Shown: positions 13,124-25,292, counted from the stretch's first letter. The stretch is 64,000 bases of DNA from Nephromyces sp. MM_2019 (GCA_015657535.1 JADHZB010001489.1:39781-103780), one strand, 5' to 3'. Numbers and translations are program-made. Notes: a model not told the origin generated them from the sequence alone.

Positions 13124-15745
13124 CTACCATAGTGGACCGGGCACAGCATTCCAGGTGATGCGGCCCGTTGGCATGCAATTGCTCCCGTTCTCATGCCCTT
13201 GAGAAGCCCTGAAGTTTAGGAGAATTTCCTTCAAGCAACTGCTTGCGGCTTGCAGAAATAAGCGAACGTAACGCACCTGCTCCGAGTACTCGATTTCGTT
13301 TGGGAGTACGTAGGCTTGCATATAATGTTGTATAAACACCTGGAAGTACCGAATCAAAAGGCTCTCATTTGGAGCACACAACTGTGAAAGCAGCCCTTGT
13401 AAAACTGTACAATCCCTAAGATAACTAGCCTCGTCGGTGCTCATGTTTGGTATGCACAACGTAGCTATGTGAAGTGTAAGGAATCTAAGGATATTTATGT
13501 TTGTTTCTATGTCATATGTCTGCGTGTCAAATGAAGGTGACTGCGTCGCCGCATCGACAGCTCGCGAGTTGGCAGGGTTATCACATGGTGCCTCTTCCCA
13601 CCATGGAGAAATCCCGTTGCTACCCTGAGATCGAGGGTATCCCCCAGAAGCGGCTGCGGGGATCATGGGACCGCCTGCAGAGTTAATGTCTTTTGAATGA
13701 AAATCCCCGGCAGCGCACCAAACCTGATTTTCTAACATGAACGCGCTGCCATATAACTCTGAAAACCCTGACTCGCGTGGCAGCCAGCCAGGAGGAAGTG
13801 AAGCAGGACCTATTTCTGCATCACTTCCCGTTACGCAGCTAGCAGAATAAGCCGGCGAGATTGTCGGGTCGACAATAAGACTCTGTTGATGTGGCTCTTT
13901 GCTATCCACATTATCCAGTCTTAGTATCTGTAGGTCCCGCTGTACTTCCTTTGCACACCGCTGTACCTCCGTTGCAGAGTTCCTTAAACCATACTCCCCT
14001 ATATTCCAAGTGTGCGAATCATCAGACTTAGGTCTATTGTGGTCTAAGCTCGACGCTGGTATGTGCCCCACCACAGCTTGCACTTCGCTTTGCATTGAGT
14101 GGTATCTCCTCTTGATTTTTTCCTCGCGGAATAGATCACCTTCCGCGCCCCGTTTGGCCGGCGCGCAGGTGTTTTCCTGCAGAGTGAAATGTAAGAATAA
14201 GACAGTAAAAGTGTTGGTGCACATGAACCCCAAGTACTTCAAAGCTCTACTTTAGGCCGTGATATAATACAGGATTATGCAGTGTGAAAGAGCAACTTAT
14301 CCAGGCGGCGATGCTGCAACCATTCCGGTTACAACTGCCTGTCGCTTGGGATAGCTAAATAGGTGTGACCTACCAAACCCTTGCGCCATGCCCAACCAAT
14401 CTTGAAGCACATTCCCACTAGCTCGAAACAAGCATGGGCTTTGATTTTTTTCCGAGTATCAGCGCTAAAGGGTGTGCTAATCCCCATTAGTATGTACCTG
14501 CAAAAATTTCGCTGCCGTAGAAATAACAGGAATTCTTGTATCAGAATATTCCGTATTTGTACCCACACTACTTTCCTAAATGCACTGCCAGCTCGCCCTA
14601 TCGCGTTTACGCCCTCAACTCTACCGTGCCGCCCAGCCGAGTCGGTGCAGCCTTCGCACTTTTACCTCCCCCAAAACCACTGCCCTTTGTCGGAACATGA
14701 TACAACCGCCTACGCTGGAAGCCGCCAGCGTGCATGGTATATGTGCTTTGTTTAAGTAATTACAAGCCCCATTCACAGATCACTATGCTTAGCCCGCCTA
14801 TTGTGCATTATTTCCTCCAGCACTCACCTGCAAGTTAGTGTCTTCATAAGCAAGTCCTACCGTCTCAGATGCTGTGGTCCCTTTGTTTCCTTGTAGGACC
14901 TTCGGGAGCGTTTGGTCATCGCAGCTGTCCAGTCGCCGCGCATCTGAGTGGCCTATAGCGGTGCAACCCAGCTGCACCATTCTTTCCTGGCTGTTGACTG
15001 TTGTTCGATGATGTATGTCTGCAGATGCATGGGGATGTTGTGTACTACTCCCGCCCTTAGTTCCCAGTAGTCCTTTTGACGGCAGCTTCGGAGCCAATTT
15101 TTTTCCGCTCGTGTGGCTGTTATACTGGTTGATTAGCATGCAGGTGTTGTCACGTACCCCATGTTTGCTCTGCCGCAACAGCACCCCAATATCTTCCCGA
15201 TAGTCTCCCGCTGTACGGCGCGCACAGCTGCTTTTTCTCGAGGTCATTCTAGAGTCGCTATCGTACTCTTTTGGAGTCAGCGAGTTCACAAAAGCTGCTG
15301 CAAGCTTGCGCCCCTTCAAAAGGCCATAGCGACCTACGGGGAACGCCGCCCTTACTCGTAAGTTTCGCACTTGTCTCTGGGCTATCCAACGACGCGATGC
15401 CTCATTAAAAGTTACCCCTGGAATCTTCGGCAGGTCCTTGACAACCTCCGAGAAGTCATCGTCCGGCTTCCTAAAGTGAGAGTTTACATCAACACCATGA
15501 AGATTTCTAGCATTTAACGCAAGATGCCACGCCCGATAAAATCCGTAGCGATCAGCTGAGAATGACTGATAATGCCTCACGCCCAGCTTTCTCGAGCAGA
15601 AGATCCATCGCTTTGACTTACTACTGAAGCTTACACCCCCGACCTTCGGCAGCTTCTCTGCATGCTCCAGCATCTCTCCAAGAGATAGTGTTTCTTCACT
15701 ACCCGCGTTCGCTGCCGTTGGCGGAGTGCCACCCCTAGGAGGCAT
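13124..15745 (-). CDS. ApiAP2-type transcription factor with two tandem AP2 domains and a helical C-terminus
   Basis: Two exons on the minus strand: 15745-14828 (306 codons) and 14176-13124 (350 codons plus stop), joined in phase 0 over a 651 nt intron with a perfect donor (TTGCAG|gtgagt) and acceptor (cactctgcag). Residues about 36-83 and 109-157 are two AP2 DNA-binding domains with the ApiAP2 signature: GVSFSSKSKRW and GVTFNEASRRW, then an RYG turn (ADRYGFYRAW, VGRYGLLKGRKLA) leading into the C-terminal helix. AP2 folds are three strands packed on a helix that read DNA. A Ser/Gly/Pro-rich linker follows. Residues about 526-630 are helical and hydrophobic (LQGLLSQLCAP, LIRYFQVFIQHYM), in the position of the ACDC domain of apicomplexan AP2 proteins, although I cannot confirm that identity. 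An in-frame TGA just before the ATG supports the start, though a splice acceptor there would allow an upstream exon. A further 3' exon cannot be excluded. It probably acts in the nucleus on stage-specific genes, as in relatives. Confidence 0.85.
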
Positions 15746-18700
15746 ATTTCCTCAGTATTGGAGTGCAACTTAATCTAGTGAAGGGGCACCTACCCCGCGT
15801 GTTATCACTCCAACGCCAGCGCTTGATACTAGAGAAACTTACCAGCACCCTAGATTTACTAACAGCTGCTCACCTCTACTCTCCCACCAGAAATCCTGGG
15901 TCAGCTACTCGCACCAACACTAGTGCCGCTACCGTAAAGGCATACCATAATAAGGTCGAGCAACCCACAAAATACCCACAAAAAGTAGCTTCCGATCCAC
16001 TGATTCGTCAAGCTACTCGCCTTAGTGAACGCCCGTTGCAATCACACGTCGCATCACTAACCGGGGAGGTTCGTAGTCACTCACCGCGCAACTTAACACC
16101 AACCTAACGTCGCTCCCCTTGCGGCAGACACGGGGGACCCTAGCCAAGCAGGTAGTCCAAGATACGAGAGGTAAGTCAGCAGGATAACTACTTGGACTTT
16201 CGAGGCCGGAAACCACTGGGTGAAGCACGCAGGAGCAAGGAAATGTGTCACTCAGCATGAATACGCATCAGCCGCATACAAGACACGTGGCTGCTACGTG
16301 GCGAGTACCTTTCTGGTACACAGCCCCGCAGCAGCCGCCATATGTTTCTCCTAAAGAAATCATCTACCATTAAACTAAAAAACATAGAAGTTGTCATCCT
16401 ACTTGTGAAATTAGCACTGCCTCGCAATAAATTGATACGGGCTTTACCTACCACAAGACTGACAAACTACCACAACCCACGAGCAGTACGCCTGCTACGC
16501 GGGGGCAGCTCCAGTGGATCACCCACTATGCACCCGCGGCATTTCCATCTGCGTAAGTTTCGTAGACTCTATACACAAGATACGCTGGCCACAATACGAC
16601 ATCGTACCCATTGTAAGCTACACGCCTCACCAGGGCGCCACCCGAGAGTGACCAGGAATGTTAAGGGGTAGGATCTACAGCACACGCGGACCCTACTAAA
16701 GCCCCTGCCAAAGCCTGCTATTTTATAATCACTTATCATACAGGTCATTGCATGGTAGAGACATTAACGCACGGGGGTGCGATCACGATGTGTATGAATG
16801 ATGGCTGTTACTTGCGCAAAACAACATAATGCAGTATTTGGTACAGCGCAAATGGATCGACTGTCCCACGTACCGCGTGCACCGGACAGATTCAACGCGC
16901 AGCGTTGGAACACTATTACATGGGCAAGCATGCTGCCGGCCTCTCCGCACACGCTGGGAGGCCGTGCAACTCTTGGTAAACAATGACGCTGCACACCACA
17001 TGTGCTACCCTCAGCTGCTATACCTATATGGGGCGGAGTATTGCTGCAGCAGAAGCGAATAGCCTTGCTGGCATTATCCTCCCATGCAGAATGCAGATGC
17101 GCTTCACAACTTCTAGAACATCGCAGCCATAATGGCTGCAACATACTATAACTCTTCTGCGCAGCCTTTGGTATCATGCAGTGAGTTCCGCATCGCGGTA
17201 ATGAGCATACTACCAACCACATTCGTACGAGTGAAAACGATGCAAACTGCAATATGCAGGTGGAGGGCGCATAGGCGGCGTCCGCGACTTCATAGGGCAG
17301 ATTAGCTTGCAATGTTACAGAATTATCATTGCATAATATTTTCACTCACAAAAGCGAGCAGTGACTTTCGTTTAACGTTTCCCACACGCGATGTGCATTA
17401 TAGAGCGCAATCAATCGTGATATAGCACTAAAACAGCGGTAATGCACAAGCAGTTCGCATTAAAGTGGCCTAACAATGAACAGCCGAGGATGCGTAGCGG
17501 ATATACAAGCAGCACCTTCGTGCCTGTCGCTGGGATATTTCGAAGCGATCACCGGCAACCCACTAACCCGCTTTGATTGTCTCCTGTGCGAGTGGCACCC
17601 ATATGTCTCCGCAGGGGGAGGCTAGCTGTGCCGATGTCGCCTGATCCTGCACCTCTTATTCAAAATGACGTTTTCATGGATTGATGAAATCTTTCTCACT
17701 CGTCAAAGCCTATGACAGCATTTACTGCTGCATATTAAAGGTGCTAAATTCATATTGGTGCAACTCCAGCTTGCCCTTGCTTCCGCATGGGCTTCGGCTA
17801 CAACATGTTGGCTGTGCGCTTATTGGTATTGGGCGGATTGGTAGGCACGCTTCAGCTGCTGGTGTGGCAGGTCATGTGCATCACAAACATGCAGCCAAGC
17901 AGTGAGTAATTGCTTAGTGAAATGTGGAGTATTCGTGCAACTTGTTGCATGTTTTACTGTGCCTGGGTACGCATATTCACGGGAGAGTTGTGTCAAGTAG
18001 CGGCTCATGCAGTTGAAAAGTAATACTTTATTGTATGGGTTTTGCACAAAAGCTTGTATCTATTTGTCAGATGAGTCAGTATTCGGATGGTTAGACAACC
18101 CGAGAGCAGCTTGCTTAGATGCAGAAAATGATGACCGAAAAGATAATTGAAGCAACACATTGTGTGCCACACTCCCCTCTCCCGAACACGTGTAGAGCAG
18201 GCCTATGGCGCACGCAAGCTCAGGTACGTCGAATATCAAGTAAATAGCACTGCACAAGTAAAAAAAGCGCTTACCTGCTTGTAATGATGAGATTTTTCCG
18301 AGGTTTTATCGTGTTATATTGTTCAATTTTTGTCAGTCTGATTAGTTTGCTGCTGTCACATAACCCGAACCCGGCCTTCCATGGTCATGGAGCCCGTCTG
18401 AAAAATGTTTGATGCACGTAATATTTCCTGTCTGAAACACCGCTTTTTCAAGTTGTCTAGCTCAATATCCAAATTTAAAGTGTTTGATTAGGTCGTATGA
18501 CGGCCTCGCTGAAAGATTCTATGACTGGGGAACCTAGCAGTGGATGCTGGCAGTTCTGAGGTGGCAGTATCTCGGTCAGTATAAGGAGCTGGACTAAAAA
18601 TAGCAAACGATGGAGTGTTCGATGCCTGGCTTTTCAGTAACGTTTGGGGCGAAGCTTTCAACTCAAAAAAAAGAAGGAATATACATCATGAATCGTCCAA

Positions 18701-20368
18701 GTACCGATGATGTGCTATATGTTTAGGACAAGGTTATGCTTTCATTGGTACATAACGGATGGGCGTTAAAGCGAATTTATAAATGCTTCTGCCTACAGTG
18801 CAAAGTCTTCTGATGCTTTGCATCATTGAGGGTGCGTACGGGCTCCAGATTTATAGAGTTTTGAGAAGGGGTATTTCTTGAGGATGAGAATTTTTTGCTT
18901 CTCGTTGACAGCAGTTATTCTCTTATCCCATTAACGTCAGCATATGTTTTGATGAAGTCAGTCATTTTGTGCTACAATGTAGGAGGGAAGTGCGGTTACG
19001 TGGTGTTTATTGCATTAATATGGTTCTTCTGCATCTCGCAGCTTCGGTTCAGTGCACTTCAGTGCTTGCGCGCCGTTGCACAGCTGTAGGAGTTAACCTG
19101 TATGTTCTTACGGGCTACGTACAACGCCTGATCTCTCGTGCACCCCTGGCATCGTAGTGCCAAACGTGATAAGTAGCTTTCGTTTATGAGACTTGGCTTG
19201 CGGGCCTAGCGCCACTCCAAGTACCACGTACAGCTGGTATTACCTACGTAGAATGATGGCCTGCGCTCGCTTAACCCGTAGTTACATCGCTTGCACGCTG
19301 GTGTAGCAACTACCCATGAATTCTCTACCTAAAACGGCTCGCTGAAGGCCGCAACTTGAATGGAAAGTAACTTTGTATCAATCTAGAGAAAAGAATGCAT
19401 TCCTTGCAGAAGCATTGTTAAACACGAAGCAGGGCCTGTTAATTTCCAAGCTAGCCGCTACTCTTGTATTCCATCCTGGCCCAGAATACCGGTGATATGG
19501 ACTGGGGGGGACACAGTTGGCTGGTGTGAGTAGTTAAATTCATGCGCCCCATGACACCTCGGCGACCGATAACGCGAGGTCGCGAACCATCTTCTATGGA
19601 TAGATATTAAAAGCTTTCATCCTTTTATACTGCGACGGCATGCATAGTTCTACACCTGAGACATTTGTATATGCTGACACCGCGATAAAATACCATACCT
19701 ACGTAGGCGCGATGTACTTGCACGAGGTAGGTGGTCATGAACGGTGAATTCCCTGTTACGGCCTTGTGTGGTGGGAATACGTCCACAAACTTTAGCGGGG
19801 AGAGTAAAAATCAAAATTTTTGCTTGAATTTACATGGGTAGATGCGTGAACATGAAGGTCGCGTGTGGTGTCTTAATGACTGCATTGTTCCTTGCTGCTA
19901 CAAAGAGTCCAGGGGCTGTGCAATTTTCCACAACTTTAGTTATTTGTATCATATCACTGAAGTCAAGACATGAAGTTTTTTTGCTGGAAGCGACTAAGTT
20001 TTCGCAGCTCTACAAAATCAAAGCCGCCGTGATGGCTCGGGCTTGATGCGTTGCTTTAAGGCTGCCGAAAGCTCATGTAGTGGAAGACACGGTGCTGCCG
20101 CCTTATAGGCCTGCGCGCCTTGGGATGACGCGCGCTGTACCAGTGGTGTCTTCATTTACGTTTTTGCTTCTTCAAGCGCGCGCTTTGCTTAAAAATTCAC
20201 GAAAAGAGGAGCGCTCACGCGGCCCGTACAAGCCTTCCAATAAGCAAGGGAGAGGGGCAACTAGCTGCGAGCTATCTCTGAAATATTATAGCTTTCGCGA
20301 TTGTGTATAGTTTTGCTGGCTCAGCACGATGGCTGCTGGTGTCCAGTCGCTTGGGTTGATAGGGGCGT
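15746..20368. other. GC-balanced stretch upstream of the ApiAP2 gene, no supported gene
   Basis: Base composition is more balanced than the flanks, so long open frames occur by chance. The largest are minus 16764-17345 (193 codons, Cys/His/Trp-rich) and + 15763-16107 (114 codons, divergent from the ApiAP2 start); neither has protein-like composition or splice partners. At about 17785-17900 two frames are open up to a perfect donor (GCA|gtgagt), one giving a hydrophobic helix (MLAVRLLVLGGLVGTLQL), so a small exon is possible. The promoter and 5' UTR of the ApiAP2 gene should lie next to 15746. Confidence 0.35.
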
Positions 20369-20631
20369 TGCTGAATTGACGAAGGCACGCAATGGCAGCT
20401 TCGGACCCAACATTAGCTGTGACTGATACAACTTCCAAATGGCAATGAAATCACGTGGTAGACCAGACCAGTCGGCTGCACTAATAGTGTATTTCTTGAG
20501 TGCTGAATTGACGAAGGCACGCAAGGCAGAATCAGACCCAACATTAGCTGGGACTTTTGCAGCTTTCAAATGGCAATGAAATCACGTGGTAGACCAGACA
20601 AGTCAGCTGCGCTAATAGTGTATTTCTGGAG
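20369..20631. repeat. Tandem duplication of a 132-bp unit
   Basis: Two head-to-tail copies, 20369-20500 and 20501-20631, both starting TGCTGAATTGACGAAGGCAC and sharing a long block around AATGGCAATGAAATCACGTG. They differ at scattered sites and by about one base in length. On the minus strand one copy is open for 82 codons (20321-20569, with the segments KYTISAAD and SGLPRDFIAI); the other copy encodes the same start but meets a TGA. This looks like a decaying repeat-protein exon or a non-coding minisatellite. Confidence 0.75.
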
Positions 20632-20782
20632 GAGCCAGGAAATGCTGAGTACAAAGGCTGCGACTGGTGGGAGATCACTTTGTCTCCCGCACGGACACGT
20701 GTTTTCAAGAAACTTCTCAGATATCACGGGTACGCCATAAATTCCAGTCGCGTCTAGGTGACTCGAAAACGCGCAATGGGCT

Positions 20783-20970
20783 GCTGGTGCTTTACGTACA
20801 GACTACAATAAGCGAGTTATTCTTTCTGTTATATGCTGTGAATACAATGGTNNNNNNNNNNNNNNNNNNNNNNNNNNNNNNNNNNNNNNNNNNNNNNNNN
20901 NCTGGTGCTTTACGTACAGACTACAATAAGCGAGTTATTCTTTCTGTTATATGCTGTGAATACAATGGTT
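20783..20970. other. 50-N assembly gap with identical flanks
   Basis: Positions 20852-20901 are exactly 50 N. The 69 bases before the gap (starting CTGGTGCTTTACGTACAGAC at 20783) are repeated without change immediately after it (from 20902). Identical ends plus a round-number gap suggest contig ends that should have been merged, or a tandem repeat that stopped assembly. Any open frame crossing the N run is meaningless. Confidence 0.85.
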
Positions 20971-22172
20971 ATCATTGGTGCGTGATTCCAGTTCGGCTGT
21001 CTCAATTGTTGGCGTGATGGTCGAGTCCCCCCTCACTTCGAATGTCCACTCCAGGGGTTAGGTGCCTTTTGTCAGGCTCGTGCCGTGTTCGCGCATATGG
21101 GGTTCTATTAATAGCGCCGGCCTGCTAAGCCATCTGTTGCTTTTTGCTGCTTAGTGGGAGGAAATTTTGCACTACAGAAGACAATACTCCAACTAAACAT
21201 TTTTTAAGAACTGGTAATATACTGCAAATAGCTTCGGAGATACGTTTCACGCATAAAGCACTGCGGGTTGCAGGGTTTCGACAAACGAAAGGGTAACTCG
21301 AGGCCATTTTGCGATCAGATGAATATAGCAGCCATAATGCATGCAATGTGGCTTATGAGAGCTTAGTGACCATCGGGCATGAGGTAAACGCGACGCAGAT
21401 GGCACTGCGTGATGAAAAATTTCAGTGATCTTTTTCAAGTTATTGTAATATCGAGCAAGGGCGGCAAAGGGCCAGGGAATGCTCTAGTACGTAGAATTAC
21501 GGCGTCTTAACCGAATGCAATCGCTGTTAGTGTTTTAGCAGTAAAATAGTACCATAACGAGCACAGCTTAGAAGCTTGTCATATTTCGCATGCGTCATAC
21601 ACTCGAGAGTTCCAGGCTTCGACCTCGCCTATTTATACATTTTCCTGATTAAGTCTTGGTTGTAACAGTAAAGCTGCAACATGGGATGTACCTCGGCATA
21701 TGGGACTGCCAGTATCGTTTTGAGCAGGTCGATTACCGCCGTGGTTCCCGCGTCGCGTATAAATTAGGTTGCAAAGTACTTTCATGCTTCGACTAGTCAG
21801 TTGCGCTTTTTATTAGCAATTTGCGATGCTAATTCATGCAATGGGCAAGGTGTGATTAAACGGCTAAGAATCACCATTTCTGAATTGACAGGTTCAAATG
21901 AATGCGAGAAGGCTAGGCCATCACGCTAATCTAGTCTCGCCACATTTCTGCTATTGCCCTGGAGAACGAATTTCAATAAATCTCTTGGAAATATAGTGTA
22001 GGCGTCAGGGTTACACGTGGCCTCCGAAGTATTGCAGTGAATAGCGCACATTACTGAGATTTGAGTGCGGTGGCGTCACCGGGTGTTCCAGATGTACTGA
22101 CTTCTTATGGTTTAGGTTAGTGTGAACAACTGGTTGAAATGGAGCTTCATTGTTACATTTAACAATTTCAAG
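20971..22172. other. Stretch upstream of the 22-23 kb gene
   Basis: Possibly holds 5' exons of the gene that follows. The best candidate begins after gaattgacag at about 21891 and reads MNARRLGHHANL and on to a possible donor near 22000 (ATATA|gtgtag), but its phase does not fit the first confident exon at 22173. Nothing else was recognised. Confidence 0.35.
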
Positions 22173-23280
22173 GCACTTACTTTACCATCCACAACAGAAA
22201 AGAAAAGGAATTTTTCCGGGTGAGATTCTTTGATGCTTTTTCCAAAAAGGGCCTGAGCCATATAACTATTGGATGTGAGCCCCGCGAGTTACACATTACT
22301 TTTATAGAGTCAAGTTCTGGAAAAACTACTGCAATGATCCTGTCGCAGATGACTTCCAAAGTAGTGTGTTGCACGCTTCAAATTTGTTAAGTACTATAGC
22401 CATTGAAGTCTTAGCTACGAAGGTATGCTCCATGTCTACTATGCATCATGAAGGTTTTTTTCTGCCACTCAATATTCATCTAGCGCCATTCATTAGGAGT
22501 ATTGCTTTCAGCACATTTGTTATGTGTGAATGTGAGTACATCTGAAATTTCTGCCTAGTCTTGTTTAGAAGTTTGGCATTTTTCAAGGCAATGACTAACT
22601 TCCCAAGCTTGAAGTGATCACAAGGCATACACTCCGTACTTAATTATAAGGATTTGCCGATTCATGGTCTTCTTCGACGTAGACGGAGTTTTCAGCTACT
22701 TACTCCAAATAAAACATTTTGCATGAACAAAATGTGGATTGGTGCATGCAACACTTCCAAAATTGGTGTAGAACTTGAATTATCACTAAAATATCATGCG
22801 CTGTATTACTTGTTTTCAAGCAACAGCTAAAATGGAGTGCCTATAATCTCAAAGGTGCTCGGAGTGCAAACCAAGTAAGTGAGGCTGCTGACTAGCTGCA
22901 AAAGGGACAAGGATTATAGACCACTGACTGCATAGTGAGTATTGTTGCAGGTTCTTGAATCGTGCCAAATAATTAAGGAAGATTAATAGCAAGTTGTCTT
23001 AATTATGACACTTATGTAAACATCAGCACGTCTGCATTTAGTGCGCATTCACCAACCTTACGGGGCTACAAGGTAATATGAAATTATCTTGAAGGATTTT
23101 CTTGGAATTAAGCAGTCGCCTTACATTTCTGAAACAGGGCTTTTTTTCCCCTTCTCCCCACAAGTTTTGGAGCAGTATCTGATTTATCATGGGGATGGGC
23201 AGGTGTACGGCTGGTGGAGGGATAGAAAATTCCCAAAAGAAAGATATGAAGTCCTTCGCAACAGGTTTGAATACACATAA
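22173..23280 (+). CDS. 3' part of a multi-exon gene of unknown function
   Basis: Four joined exons: 22173-22360, 22821-22874, 23042-23072 and 23165-23280 (TAA). Donors are CCAAA|gtagtg, ACCAA|gtaagt and ACAAG|gtaata; acceptors are atttcaag, gttttcaag, gcatttag and ccccacaag. Phases (0, 0, 1) agree at every junction. The visible 129 residues run from a basic-acidic segment (RKEKEFFRVRFFDAFSK) through a Ser/Thr-rich part (ESSSGKTTAM) to an aromatic C-terminus (GQVYGWWRDRKFPKERYEV). No family was recognised. The third exon is only 31 nt, so it needs transcript support. The 5' end is missing: the first exon needs one base from an upstream exon not found with matching phase. No membrane segment or signal peptide was seen. 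The gene structure is moderately likely; a regulatory RNA is the alternative. Confidence 0.5.
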
Positions 23281-24474
23281 TGAGTCGCTGCTGTTCGCCC
23301 TATTTTTCATATGTGGAAACAAAAACTATGGCTTGAAAGGCGTTTGTAATTAGCCTCTGATACAAAGAGCCCCCGAAGGTGCTATAAGCTTCCTGGCAGG
23401 TAAAATTTAAGTTTTCTAGTCATGGCTTTTCTTAGTGCTACCTACCGCCTAGAAACGGCAGGTGTTGATCAAATTCACGGTAATTTTATGTTGGCAAGCC
23501 CAGGTGTTTCGTAGTTTTATATTTTAGGTCACAAACTATCAAGTATTCCATCGTTAACGCCTGGGATGTATAACCCTTAACTCGTAGCGCTGGAAAAAGT
23601 TACTTCTTTTGCGTTGTAAATTGGGCATGGCAGTTTATCATTGAGAAAGTGATCAACTTTGCACGCATTATGCTTAATAATTTTGCAAACGTTAGTTAAT
23701 AGGCATATTAATGCAGATAATGCTACAACAAAAATAATTGAACTAGAAGAAGGGGTACATAGCGCTTAAAAACTTTTTATCGTATAGCTATATCTAACTT
23801 AATTGCTAGGACTACACCATCGAGATTTTCACTCCAAAAAACCGCTTTTTATGTCTCAAAAAACAATCATCCATTAATACTTCAATGCACAGACAACAGG
23901 CTATAGGTTCTATAAAAGATGCCACATCTGAATGTCGAATAAAACTGAGAGTTAATCATGTCGCTAGAAAACGCTGTACATTTGCGTTTGCTGCTAAATA
24001 TTACCCTGTGTTGGAAGAATTACCAAACTCAAGAGATGAGATTTAACGGACCTTTGGGCAGCTTGTCTCCTGCTCCGGATTCTGCCTTATTGCGCTCGCA
24101 TTTCAGGTGTAATCCGTTTGTTCACGCGGAATGCTTGCTACGTGTGGCAGGTACTAGCTGATATGCAACACGAGGGTTTTATATAATCAAACGCAAGAAT
24201 CATCCTAGGCTGACAAAAAAAGTGCTTCATCGTAAGCATAACGCCAACTAGCTTTTATTTTAATCTCAAGAGATGTCTGCTTACCGCGCAGATGTTGCCT
24301 AGCAGGTATCAACAATTTACCCCGCAAGTTCATAAGGTGCTTAAGTCGACTTCTCCCGCCCGCCTCTCTGCTACAACTATATACCTCCTTCCCTTACGCA
24401 TGATGTGTGTGCTGCACTCTGAATTTTCGAAAGAGTCGCTAGTTAACACAAAGCACCAACATCCCCCCATCCTC
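23281..24474. other. Stretch with one ATG-initiated coding-like frame
   Basis: At 23958 an ATG opens a frame (MSLENAVHLRLLLNITLCW) that reaches a possible donor at about 24109 (TTTCAG|gtgtaa). A second open frame, 24292-24486, precedes the minisatellite. They could be exons of a small + strand gene, but phases and identity are unresolved. Confidence 0.3.
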
Positions 24475-24835
24475 ACTGTGGGCTAAGTGGATCACCTCTA
24501 ACGCCTTTGTTATCTACAGCATTCCTCACGCACACACCTCAATGTGGGCTAAACAGCTCACTTTCTCTTAGCCACCCCTGGTCTAGACAGCATTCCTCCC
24601 TCACACACCTCAACGTGGCCTAAACAGCTCACCTCCTCTTAACCCCCCCCCTCGATCTGCAGCATTCCTTCCGCACACACCTCAATGTGAGCTAAGCAGC
24701 TCACCTCCTCTTAAGACCCCCTCTATGCACTGCGTTGCCCCCCGCACACACCTAACTCTGGCCAAAACAACTAACCTGCTCCCCCCCTTCTACAGAACTC
24801 CTCCCCGCACACACGCCCCCCCCCTTCTGGGTCGC
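24475..24835. repeat. C-rich minisatellite, unit about 71 bp, about 5 copies
   Basis: Each unit contains CAGCATTCCT, then CGCACACACCTCAA, then GTGGGCTAA and a CTCACCTCCTCTTA block; the CATTCC/GTTGCC landmark recurs at about 24520, 24591, 24663 and 24734. The copies are well diverged, and later copies expand poly-C runs. The + strand is pyrimidine-r1ich, and each unit carries a polypyrimidine tract followed by CAG, which resembles a 3' splice site. Confidence 0.7.
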
Positions 24836-25130
24836 ACTGCTTCTGTACTCCAGGCTTGTGGGCGAGAAAAAGGGGACATCTTATTGGTCCATGGAGAAGG
24901 TGATTCCGTGAAGGTATAATCTCCCTGACGCGCCTAAAGCCCCTGTATTCCTATGAATGCAAGTCCGTAGTTAACTCAAGTCACCAGCCCGTTATCCTAC
25001 TATATATCCTCCCTCATTGAAAATCCGCTCAGAAGCGAGATTTGTTTGTTTTCTGTCAATCTCTTTTGTGTTACTCGAACAAGACTTTGCATTTGTTCGG
25101 AAACATATCTGGAGATATAAACTGAGATTT

Positions 25131-25292
25131 AAAGTGAGCTTTGGGGGTTGATTGGAGGTGTGAAGTGAGATTTGGGGATGAATTGAGGCGGAAAGTGAGT
25201 TTTTAGGCTAATTTGAGGTACAAAGTGAGTTTTTGGGCTCATTTTACCTTCAAAGTGAGCTTTGGGTGCTGATTTGAGCTTCAAAGTATGCT
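25131..25292. repeat. Minisatellite, unit 30-31 bp (AAAGTGAGYTTTTGGG)
   Basis: Six copies start at about 25131, 25162, 25192, 25222, 25252 and 25283, each opening with AAAGTGAG (the last is AAAGTATG) followed by TTTGGG or TTTTAGG and a TTTGAGG block. Spacing is very regular while the sequence has drifted. Confidence 0.75.

Noticed and set aside
16764..17345. 193-codon minus-strand ORF
   Set aside because: The longest ORF outside recognised genes in its region, but Cys/His/Trp-rich, with no domain and no splice partners; at this GC content such an ORF is expected by chance.
24475..24835. CRISPR-like array
   Set aside because: Repeats are degenerate head-to-tail units without unique spacers, in a eukaryotic genome; no cas genes.
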